36,926 nucleotides of DNA from a virus, in IMG/VR virus record IMGVR_UViG_3300010430_006923, positions 1-36,926 of that record, one strand, 5' to 3'. The translations under genes were made by a program, and so were the position numbers. How positions within the stretch are numbered: position 1 is the stretch's first letter; each line of letters begins with the position of its first letter. The notes beneath the pieces were generated by a model. The model was not told the origin of the DNA. It was given only the letters and a program-made list of their open reading frames with translations, and ran no database searches. Shown piece after piece: positions 1-7,514 of this stretch.

Positions 1-3000
1 CTAGGTTAGGGTGTTCCAGCTGCCGCTGTTCTTTCGCCACTCGAGGCTTCCGCCGTTTTCGCGGAAGTCGATGTCGACAATCCCGGAATCGTCGTAGCGC
101 AGGCGCACGTAGCCAGAGGCGAGCGTCCCCTCGAAGAGGTCGCCTTTCACGATATTGTCCGAAACGATGTCGCCCGCCGCGCTGATGTTCCCGTTGGCGC
201 GGACTTCCGAGGCCGCGTTGCGGAAAAAGTAGGTGTCGGTGCTTCCGACGTAGAGATTCGACGACACGAGCAACGAGTCTCCCGAAAGCGTCCGCAGTCG
301 CGAAGCCGCGTCCCGCGAGAAGCCAGCGTCCCGCGAGCTCCCCACGTAGAGAGTCGCAGCGACTTGCAGCGAGTCGTCGGTTTTCAAGATGCTTGCCGCG
401 TCCCGGTAGAGGTTGGCGTCTGTCCCCCACCATAGCTTGTGGTCCGTGTCCAGAGTCAGATCTCCGTTTTTCAGATCGAGCCCGCTATCGTCGAGGAACG
501 CGTAGGTGCCGAGAGACTCGCTCCCACCAGCGTAGAGCTCTATGCGCCCGGTAAAGTTTGTCGCGTCCGCGACCATGGCCTTGTCGGTTCGCATGGCGAT
601 TACCGGGCCGTTGGACCAGGGGGTGGTAGACCCGCCGTTGTGGCCGTGGGACCGGATGCGCATGATGTAGTCCGAGCTCCCGATCGCCGTCTTGCTGGCA
701 AAGGTTCCGTTGGCTTTGTCGAAATCCACCAGGTTCTGGTTGGCGATGGCGAGCGAACCGAACCCAGTCGGAGAGCCGTCACCATGCTGGGTGAAAACGC
801 CTCTAGCGATCGAGCTCGCAGCGCCCTCCCAAGTCTTTTTCGAAGCGTCGGTCGTAACGACAATATTGTTCCGGACGCTCAAAAGATTGTCGGTGCCGAT
901 CTCGACGTCTCCGAAGAACTTCGCGTTGCCTGTATCCCGCTCGATTGCCCATCCCACGCCGGTCGAAGCGTTGAAATTGTCGCTCTGGATGTCGGTCCCG
1001 AAGTTGATCGTCCCTACGGGAGCCTCGAAGTCGAGGGTCTGGGAGCCGCCGAAGGTGGCCTCGCTGATATGGTAGCGGCTGGACCAGTATTTCTTGGTGG
1101 TGTCGGTGATGACGACTTCGACGGGCACGATCTGCCAGTTGGCGGGCAGCCCGGTGAAGTCCCCGGTGGTGAAATTGTAGCTGGTGGCAGACGGCGTTGC
1201 GGGGGCGCTTGCCTGGCTGACCGTGTAGTAGACGATGCCGGTCGCGTTTCGCGGGCCGTCGGCTCCGTCCGAACCGTCGGCTCCGTCAGCCCCATCCGAG
1301 CCGGGATCCCCTTGAGCCCCCGTGGCGCCGGTCGCGCCCTGCGGACCCTGTGGCCCTGTGGCCCCGGTGGGGCCCGTGGGGCCTGTCGCGCCGGCGACTC
1401 CCTCGCCTGCCAGCACCCAGTCCACCTGGAAGTCGATTTCGGAATCCACGCCCGCGCTGGACCGGTAGATGACGGTACCAGAGACGGACAGCTTCTTGAC
1501 CCCGTCCGTGTGGGTGGCGAACCCGAGCTCGCCCGAAGCCCCGACCGAGGCGGCGCTGCCGCCCGTGTAGACAAGGCCGGACTTGTAGCGCCAGCGGTCG
1601 TTCGTGGGAGTGGCGTCGTAAGTCTTGAGGTCCGACCCGAGCAGGACGGAGGGGGTAATCGTCTTCCCCGCCGGATCGTAGTCGGAGTAGTCCGCGTTGA
1701 CGGTCTCGAAGTAGGCGGGGGAGAGCACGTTGAGCGCGGCGGAGACCGACAGCGGATCCACCGCGATCGACCCCACGTCGGCGGAGACGTTTTTGGCGTA
1801 GTCGACCGCCTCCACCCAGACATACCAGGTCGACCCGGCAGCTGCGGGCAGCGTTATCTCGCTCCCCCGGGTCCACTGGCTGGCGCTGGGCTTGGAGTCG
1901 GCGCTGTTCAGGTAGACTTTGTAGTGCCAGATGTCGTCTTCGGTAGGCGGGTCCCATTTCACGTGGACCGTGTCGTAGCCAGCGGTGACCACGACGCTGG
2001 TGGGCGCCTTGACGTATATGTCGTCAAAGGTGAACTCGTGGCCGGAGACCGTACCGATGTCGAGCCCGACTCCGAAATGGGTGAAGGACTGGATCTTGAA
2101 GTACCGGCTGGCAGCGGTGTAGGGGAAGTCCTCGTGGCGGAGGAACTCCAAGTCGGAGCGGAAGACGAGCCACGCTTCCGAGTCCAGGGCGTGAGCGGCT
2201 GCTTCGGAGCCTTTGCGCCCACGAAGCACGTGGAGGTTGAACGCGTCCCCAACCGCAGCCGTGATCGAGCCGACGGACATCACTTCGTCTCCCGCGATGA
2301 GCAGAAGGGTGTCGTCGGCGCGGGCCTCGTCGGTCTGGGAGATCAGCAGCCCGGTGTCGATCCCCTGCGGGGAGACCGGGAGGATGGACCCTCCGGCGGT
2401 AATGGCGGTGTCGAATGTGACGGACAGGGCGAAGCGCTTCAGCTTCCCAATCTCGGAGTAGGAGCCATCGTCGCTGGAGTAGTGCACCGCAGCGCGGGTC
2501 GTATGCTTGTCGGGACGGTCCGCCAGGAGGAAAACGGCGGGAAGGTTTCCGCCCCACGGCTTGGACGGCTGGAAGAAGCGGAAACTGGAAAACGCGGCTG
2601 GCTCGGGCGGCTTGAGGCTCGGGCGGGCCACCGGCTCGTAGGGGAGCGCCTTAGCCTGGATGCCGTGCTCCTGGACGAGGTGGATCACGTGCTCGAGCAG
2701 CCCGGGATCGTAGTCGATGCGCATGATGCGCGCCACCAGATCGAGCGACAGCGGGGAGTACTGAAGCCGGAACCGGGATCCCGGCCCGAGCGCGTTGGCG
2801 TCCAGCCACGAGGCGAGCACCGGGGCCTTGCCGCTGAATCTCGGCTTCGAGCGCTCCGCAAGGTAGCGCACCTTGTATTCGTCCGCCTGGTACTTGGTGA
2901 TGAAATTGGTCTTGTCGAGCGTCTCCTTGCGGATTTTCTGCGCCCGCTTCTTCGAGGCGAGGCTTCGGTGCTTGGCGGCGGTCTCCTTGAAGCCCTGGGC

Positions 3001-4101
3001 GCGGTCGACGTGCTTGACCGTCACCTGGTTGAGGACGTCCGACCACGGGTCCGGAGTCGGGTTGACGGGCCCCGTCAGGCTCTCAGCGTCCAGCACAGGC
3101 AGCCCTCCCGGCTCGGTGTCTGGGTGGTCGAAGTAGTCCAGCACCAGCTTGCCGCTCTCCACTTTCACGAACCCGTCGAAGTAGGAGAGCACGTTGGCCA
3201 CGTGGGCGGAAAGCGGCACCGCCCGGTTAAGCTTCGGCGCCTGGTGGCCCCAGGAAGCGGAGTGGCCCGAAGCGCCGGGCACGTCGATCGAGGACGCGCG
3301 GCGGATCAGCGGCGCGGTCGCCTTCCACGATGTTTCGTCCAGAAGCGAAAGCGCGTCCAGACCGGCGAGCGGATGGTCGAAGCAGTCGGCAAGGTGGAAG
3401 ACCGGGTTGCACCCCTCGTAAGTCAGCACGTTGGAGGGCTCGCCGCTCCAGGTCTGCGGCAGCGAGTCGAGCACTACCTCGATGCTCGGTACGGCGGTGC
3501 GCTCGAATCCGCAGAAGAGGTTGAGGATGACCAGCCGCACCTGCCCTCGGTAGGCCGGGTGGGTCGAGGACCCGCTCGCTGGCGGGTCGTAGTCGAGATC
3601 GTCTTCGGGCAGGTCGTCCGGATCGGCGTAGGGGATGCCGTCGCCCGGGATGTTGTGCTGGCTGGAGAGGCCGTCGATGTAGGGCACCAGCCTCGTGTCG
3701 GCTGCCTGGTCCATGGCGCCGGGTGCGAAGTAGAAGTCCCCCTGCCCGGCCACCAGTATCTCCAGCTCGCTGGAGCCCGAGAACTTGGCGGAACCCTCCC
3801 AGATGACCTGCTTGTCCTTTTTGATCTGCCGCACGTAGGTGGACTGCCCGCACTTGAGCAGGCCGATGACGTCCGCGAAAATGTTGTAGCCGATGACGGT
3901 GTCGTTCTTCTTAACGCTCTGGGTCACCGGCTCGCCCCGCTGCCGGTAGGCGTCGTCTATCCAGTGGACCGGGTAGAGCCGCGGACCGTGGCCGAACGGG
4001 AGGGAGATCCCCTCCTCGTTGGTGGCGATGTCGTCCCCGTCGATGTTGCCGATCTTCGGCTCGTCGACCGGATTGTAGGATGTCTCTGGCGTTCCTCCCA
4101 T
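1..4101 (-). CDS. Tail tip / host-specificity protein (gpJ-like) with collagen-like fibre
   Basis: This 1366-residue protein is the likely central tail-tip and receptor-binding protein. The N-terminal 500 residues resemble the gpJ/GTA gp15 class, including the segment NPVFHLADCFDHPLAG that matches the gpJ-type NPxxxxxD region. A fibronectin type III domain covers roughly residues 700-780 (VHVKWDPPTEDDIWHYKVY). A collagen-like Gly-X-Y run follows at about 895-950. The C-terminal 150 residues contain three fibre-like repeats built on LYVGS and RDAAS. It is the last gene of the tail operon, five bases after the NlpC/P60 gene, in the order hub, peptidase, gpJ. The ATG at 4101 starts the open frame and the TAG lies at the window edge, so the gene is complete. 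Role is inferred from order and motifs; the receptor is unknown. Confidence 0.85.
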   Translation of the reverse strand: MGGTPETSYNPVDEPKIGNIDGDDIATNEEGISLPFGHGPRLYPVHWIDDAYRQRGEPVTQSVKKNDTVIGYNIFADVIGLLKCGQSTYVRQIKKDKQVIWEGSAKFSGSSELEILVAGQGDFYFAPGAMDQAADTRLVPYIDGLSSQHNIPGDGIPYADPDDLPEDDLDYDPPASGSSTHPAYRGQVRLVILNLFCGFERTAVPSIEVVLDSLPQTWSGEPSNVLTYEGCNPVFHLADCFDHPLAGLDALSLLDETSWKATAPLIRRASSIDVPGASGHSASWGHQAPKLNRAVPLSAHVANVLSYFDGFVKVESGKLVLDYFDHPDTEPGGLPVLDAESLTGPVNPTPDPWSDVLNQVTVKHVDRAQGFKETAAKHRSLASKKRAQKIRKETLDKTNFITKYQADEYKVRYLAERSKPRFSGKAPVLASWLDANALGPGSRFRLQYSPLSLDLVARIMRIDYDPGLLEHVIHLVQEHGIQAKALPYEPVARPSLKPPEPAAFSSFRFFQPSKPWGGNLPAVFLLADRPDKHTTRAAVHYSSDDGSYSEIGKLKRFALSVTFDTAITAGGSILPVSPQGIDTGLLISQTDEARADDTLLLIAGDEVMSVGSITAAVGDAFNLHVLRGRKGSEAAAHALDSEAWLVFRSDLEFLRHEDFPYTAASRYFKIQSFTHFGVGLDIGTVSGHEFTFDDIYVKAPTSVVVTAGYDTVHVKWDPPTEDDIWHYKVYLNSADSKPSASQWTRGSEITLPAAAGSTWYVWVEAVDYAKNVSADVGSIAVDPLSVSAALNVLSPAYFETVNADYSDYDPAGKTITPSVLLGSDLKTYDATPTNDRWRYKSGLVYTGGSAASVGASGELGFATHTDGVKKLSVSGTVIYRSSAGVDSEIDFQVDWVLAGEGVAGATGPTGPTGATGPQGPQGATGATGAQGDPGSDGADGADGSDGADGPRNATGIVYYTVSQASAPATPSATSYNFTTGDFTGLPANWQIVPVEVVITDTTKKYWSSRYHISEATFGGSQTLDFEAPVGTINFGTDIQSDNFNASTGVGWAIERDTGNAKFFGDVEIGTDNLLSVRNNIVVTTDASKKTWEGAASSIARGVFTQHGDGSPTGFGSLAIANQNLVDFDKANGTFASKTAIGSSDYIMRIRSHGHNGGSTTPWSNGPVIAMRTDKAMVADATNFTGRIELYAGGSESLGTYAFLDDSGLDLKNGDLTLDTDHKLWWGTDANLYRDAASILKTDDSLQVAATLYVGSSRDAGFSRDAASRLRTLSGDSLLVSSNLYVGSTDTYFFRNAASEVRANGNISAAGDIVSDNIVKGDLFEGTLASGYVRLRYDDSGIVDIDFRENGGSLEWRKNSGSWNTLT

Positions 4102-4106
4102 GGCGT

Positions 4107-4589
4107 CTATGTCTCGAACGCCCGGTAGATCCGCTCCACGAGCCGGGCTTCCTGTCTTGTGTTGAGGGTTTCGACGACCACCCCCTTGTCGGATCGGGCG
4201 TGCAGGTAGGTCCTCCCCGCCAGCACCACGGCGGAGTGCGGAGGGCCCGGCCAGCGAATGCGGAGGATGTCCCCGATGCGCATCGTCTTCTGGGGCTGGG
4301 CCCGGTCGAAGTCGACCGCGGTCCAGCGGGCGAGTTCCGGAGAGCTCTCCAGAGCGGAAATGACGTAGCGGTCGAACCGCGAGGGCGTCCAGTCGAGGTG
4401 GTACTCCGGAAGATGGATTTCCGGCATGGCGCCGGACCGTTCCTGCAGGTAGTTGACCGCCCCCCAGCAGTCGATGCCGCCGGACGGGCCCGGATGGCGG
4501 GAGTTCTCCCGAAACGGGGTTCCCCGCAGCAGGGCCGCCGCGTTGAGCAGCGCGTGCATCGCAGATACGCTCTCGTAGAACGGCGTCAT
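4107..4589 (-). CDS. NlpC/P60 (C40) cell-wall peptidase, tail-associated
   Basis: A 160-residue C40-type cysteine peptidase expected to open peptidoglycan during DNA injection (lambda gpK / GTA gp14 class). The motif GGIDCWGAVNYL places the nucleophile at Cys41. PHSAVVLAG gives the catalytic His118, and His130 in TYLHARSDKGV is the likely third residue. The ATG overlaps the stop of the upstream hub gene (ATGA), and the same frame upstream is only the hub's shadow, which fixes the start. The position between a BR0599-type hub and a gpJ-like protein is the standard tail-tip order. No signal peptide is present, as expected for a virion component. It could also work in lysis, but nothing in the sequence requires that. 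Confidence 0.85.
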   Translation of the reverse strand: MTPFYESVSAMHALLNAAALLRGTPFRENSRHPGPSGGIDCWGAVNYLQERSGAMPEIHLPEYHLDWTPSRFDRYVISALESSPELARWTAVDFDRAQPQKTMRIGDILRIRWPGPPHSAVVLAGRTYLHARSDKGVVVETLNTRQEARLVERIYRAFET

Positions 4590-6364
4590 TTCTTCCCCGT
4601 CACGTTCGGGTGGTCGAAGCTCTTGAGCGTCAGATTCTCCCGGGCCCCTCTCGGATGCCCCTTGAAGTTGATGGCGTTGCCCAGATCTCCGCATCTCGGG
4701 TAGGTGCCGTTGCAGCCGGGCTTGAACGTCACGGAGTCGGAAACGGCCGCCGGGCTGAGGAGGGCCTCGTCGAGAGTCAGCACTTGCGTCCCGCTGCCGG
4801 GGGTGGAGGCCACGATTTCGCGGACCTGGTAGTCGTCGCCGTCCCCGTACTCGAGAACGCCGTCGACGAAATGCCCCGCTGCGTCGGCTGCCGCAGTGGA
4901 GACGGTGACGACGTTGGCGGAGATCGAGTCGATGGTGCCGGACTCCTCGAAGTCCCCTTCCACAAGCCCGCAGCCGGGCGAGAAGAGGTCTACCTTGCAG
5001 TCGGGCCCCAGGTCGAAGTCCCCGACCATCTGCTTGAGCAGGCCCCCGAAAAGCCTGACGGTCGCCACGAGCCTCCGCCCGGAGGGCTTCACCCGGTCCA
5101 CTTCTCCGGGAAGGATCAGCTGGAGCGTTCCGTCGGGGTCCGACGGGTCGCAGGTGTAGACCTCGCAGGTGAGCGGAGCTTGCAGCGGGCCGGGGAAGAA
5201 CCGCATGAGCGGGTTTCCGGCCTCCGCATGGGAGGCGATGTCCACCGACCCGTCGGCGAAGCGCTTCAGGTCGATCGACAGCTTTCCCGGCTCGATGAAT
5301 CCCGGAGTGTAGGGGACGCCCCCCGCCGTTATCGACTCGCTGGCGCTGGATAGGCCCACGACGACCGGCGTCGGGGAGAGGTAGGAAAACTTGTACAGCC
5401 ACACCTTTCGCGGGCGCTCGTAGGTCCGCTCCGGGGTGATCTCCCAGGGCAGCTGGATGAACTCCACGCTGGCCCGAGCCACGTCCCGGTTGGTGAAGGC
5501 CAGCCGCAGCCGCTCTTCGCTAAACCGGACCTTGGTCCCGTGCGGAGCGGTAGAGGTGGCAGTGCCGGGATTGTAGAAAGACGGCGAGGTGAACGCCTTC
5601 CAGGGGCCCTTCATCGAGGCCCAGAAGTTGACCAGTTCCCGTATCTGGCCATCCAGAACGTTGAGCCGGAACCCCTGGCCGTAGCGGAACGCCGCTTCCT
5701 GGTTTTCCACCGCCTTCTCGACCCGGGACCCGTAGGATACCGTCTTCTCGCCGATGTCGTAGGACTCCTCGACAGACTCCACCTTGTTGAGCGAGACCGG
5801 CCACGAGGCCGCCAGCGAGTCGTCGACCGCGAGGACGCGCATCGAGTCCGGCGCGTCGTCGTCGATGACCAGCCGGTAGACGGCCTCCTTGCGGTTGGAG
5901 TCGATGACTTCCGCCTCCTCCACTTTCGCCAGGCGCCCGAAGTGCAGCGGGCAGCTGGTCGGGTGAGTGGTCGGAGTGGCTCCCGTGGCCACTTCGTGCA
6001 CCGTATGCGAGGACGGGTCGGACTTGTCGTAGTTGAGAGCGTAGGACGGGGCGAAACGCCGATTCGCGTCAAAGTCCGCCGCCGCCCACGCATCGCAGTA
6101 CATCGGCACCGCAATCCGCTCGGAAGCGTAGCCCGCCAGGAACTCCCGCATTTCCTGGGCAGCGTCCCCCTTGACTAGAATGGCTATATGAACGAAGAGC
6201 CGGAGCCCGGAATCGTTCGGAGAACGATCCTCGGCCCGGGTCTCCGACTCTGTAAAGTTGGTATACGAGAAAAGGTCCACATTCTGCGGACGCTCCCAGT
6301 GGTGCGGGAACCGCAGCACCTTCACCGCCTCGCCCTCGACTGAGACTGTGTGTATCCACGCCAT
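4586..6364 (-). CDS. Tail hub protein, BR0599/GTA gp13-like, four-cysteine C-terminus
   Basis: This 592-residue protein matches the hub position of gene-transfer-agent-type tails, next to the NlpC/P60 peptidase. Its C-terminal third has the BR0599/phiJL001 Gp84 pattern: two cysteine pairs (Cys456/Cys465 in DCKVDLFSPGCG and Cys551/Cys558 in PGCNGTYPRCGD) followed by NAINFKGHP. The homologous GTA hub is known to bind an iron-sulfur cluster, so these four cysteines are plausible ligands. The N-terminal 300 residues appear to be an extra domain, so it may combine two proteins that are separate in GTAs (DUF2460- and DUF2163-like). The ATG at 6364 follows a six-base gap after the coiled-coil membrane gene. 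Family assignment is good; the N-terminal domain is uncertain. Confidence 0.75.
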   Translation of the reverse strand: MAWIHTVSVEGEAVKVLRFPHHWERPQNVDLFSYTNFTESETRAEDRSPNDSGLRLFVHIAILVKGDAAQEMREFLAGYASERIAVPMYCDAWAAADFDANRRFAPSYALNYDKSDPSSHTVHEVATGATPTTHPTSCPLHFGRLAKVEEAEVIDSNRKEAVYRLVIDDDAPDSMRVLAVDDSLAASWPVSLNKVESVEESYDIGEKTVSYGSRVEKAVENQEAAFRYGQGFRLNVLDGQIRELVNFWASMKGPWKAFTSPSFYNPGTATSTAPHGTKVRFSEERLRLAFTNRDVARASVEFIQLPWEITPERTYERPRKVWLYKFSYLSPTPVVVGLSSASESITAGGVPYTPGFIEPGKLSIDLKRFADGSVDIASHAEAGNPLMRFFPGPLQAPLTCEVYTCDPSDPDGTLQLILPGEVDRVKPSGRRLVATVRLFGGLLKQMVGDFDLGPDCKVDLFSPGCGLVEGDFEESGTIDSISANVVTVSTAAADAAGHFVDGVLEYGDGDDYQVREIVASTPGSGTQVLTLDEALLSPAAVSDSVTFKPGCNGTYPRCGDLGNAINFKGHPRGARENLTLKSFDHPNVTGKK

Positions 6365-6370
6365 GGGTAT

Positions 6371-6844
6371 CTAGCCGTCCCCCTCGTAGCTGCCTTTGTA
6401 GAACTCGCGCACGAAGGCGCGGAACTCCTGCTTGAAGTCGCGTATGTCCACCTTGAGCTCCGTCATGTTGTTGCTCAGGTTGTTGAGCGCCCCTTGCGTC
6501 ACGGCGATCTGGGCCTCGAAACGCTCGTCTGTCACCACCTCGCTTTTCGGGTAGTGCTGCGAGTGGTCGGCCTGGTGGGTCGTCACGAGCGTATTCACTT
6601 TCTGGAACTGGGTAGCCGTAGCGACATTCTCCTTGCGCTTGTCGTAGAAGTACCCGCCCTCGTACTTGCTCAGGAACTCCTCATGGGCCTTCTCGTAGAT
6701 CTCGCTCGAAATCTCGGTCGCGATCTTGCGGGCGATCTCCTCGATGTCTCCGCTCTGGTAGTCGCGCCACTCGCGCCAGCCGGTGAAGAGCGTTATCAGC
6801 CCGACCCCCACGGCGAGCCACTTGGTTAGCGTGTTGTCCGTCAT
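6371..6844 (-). CDS. Membrane-anchored coiled-coil protein, possible lysis factor
   Basis: A 157-residue protein of unknown family. It has one N-terminal membrane segment (about residues 6-22, KWLAVGVGLITLFTGW) followed by a long charged, heptad-like region and a short GSYEGDG tail. I chose ATG 6844 (MTDNTL), one base after the stop of the upstream gene, rather than a TTG five codons earlier. It is the last of three overlapping small membrane-protein genes between the fibre genes and the tail hub. An inner-membrane anchor with a coiled coil is the layout of an i-spanin, but holin or assembly roles are equally open. No sequence motif decides this. Confidence 0.65.
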   Translation of the reverse strand: MTDNTLTKWLAVGVGLITLFTGWREWRDYQSGDIEEIARKIATEISSEIYEKAHEEFLSKYEGGYFYDKRKENVATATQFQKVNTLVTTHQADHSQHYPKSEVVTDERFEAQIAVTQGALNNLSNNMTELKVDIRDFKQEFRAFVREFYKGSYEGDG

Positions 6845-6845
6845 C

Positions 6846-7301
6846 TCATTTCTGCCCAAAAGGCGTAAAGTAGAAGCCCACTGCGAGGGCTCCGATGTTG
6901 AGCGCGGTCAACGCGAGGTATCCAGTCGTGAGGATGACCGTCGTCTCCTTGGTTGCGGGTAGCTTGACGAGACCCCAAAAGAACGTGAATCCCTGTTTCA
7001 TTTCCGGAAGCAAAAAAGTCGTGAACTGCTTTTCCGGATACACGATGCCATAGGCGCCCATGAAGCAGATCATGGATACGAGCATGATCGCCAGAATCCT
7101 CCGCGTGAACGCGCTGCTCTTGGCCGTTCTCGACCCCTGGAAGACCGCCCGCTGGAAGGCGACCGCGTCCTGGCGGTTGGCCCCCACTTCGGCCAGCTTG
7201 CGGCGGCTCCGCTCCTGGGCAATGCCCGCGACGATCTTGAGCATCGAGCCGAAACCCGCACTCCCTGCTACCGAGAATAGGGATACGAGCAGCTCAGCCA
7301 C
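6846..7301 (-). CDS. Multi-pass membrane protein, holin candidate
   Basis: A 151-residue protein with two clear membrane segments, at about 69-88 (ILAIMLVSMICFMGAYGIVY) and 122-146 (VILTTGYLALTALNIGALAVGF). A third, weaker hydrophobic helix lies at the N-terminus (LLVSLFSVAGSAGFGS). A basic, soluble stretch (residues 29-66) lies between. The size and three-segment layout recall the 3-TM holins next to tail genes in gene transfer agents, but I see no diagnostic motif. The start is GTG at 7301, preceded by the purine-rich AAGGGGGGCCAAGG, and overlaps the upstream small gene by eight bases. Middle gene of a three-gene membrane cluster. Confidence 0.65.
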   Translation of the reverse strand: MAELLVSLFSVAGSAGFGSMLKIVAGIAQERSRRKLAEVGANRQDAVAFQRAVFQGSRTAKSSAFTRRILAIMLVSMICFMGAYGIVYPEKQFTTFLLPEMKQGFTFFWGLVKLPATKETTVILTTGYLALTALNIGALAVGFYFTPFGQK

Positions 7302-7512
7302 TGCCTTGGCCCCCCTTTACCTGCACGCTCTGCACCGTCTTGGCGGTCAGCGTGCCGAGGATTAGAAGCACGTCCTCGATCGAGATCGGCTCCATGGCGT
7401 CGTTGACCCAAGAAGTGCGGACCCAGACTGTGAGCCAGCAAACGAGCACCAGCACCACGCAGGAGCGCAGCAGCCCGGTCTTTCCATCCTTGTCTTTGAG
7501 CGGATTCGTCAT
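7294..7512 (-). CDS. Small single-pass membrane protein
   Basis: A 72-residue protein with one strong membrane segment at about residues 15-32 (LLRSCVVLVLVCWLTVWV) and a short polar C-terminus rich in Gly and Ser. I chose ATG 7512 (MTNPLK), two bases after the stop of the beta-helix gene; a TTG two codons upstream would overlap that stop. It overlaps the next membrane gene by eight bases, so the two are probably translationally coupled. Small size and membrane topology fit a holin, antiholin or export helper. The neighbouring signal-peptide-bearing genes make an export-related role worth considering. Unknown family. Confidence 0.6.
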   Translation of the reverse strand: MTNPLKDKDGKTGLLRSCVVLVLVCWLTVWVRTSWVNDAMEPISIEDVLLILGTLTAKTVQSVQVKGGQGSG

Positions 7513-7514
7513 GC

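Noticed and set aside
439-4128. A 1229-residue open frame on the plus strand
   Set aside because: It runs antisense to the tail-tip gene, is rich in Val, Gly, Arg and Asp with no folded motif, and arises because GC-rich codons leave few stops in the opposite frame.
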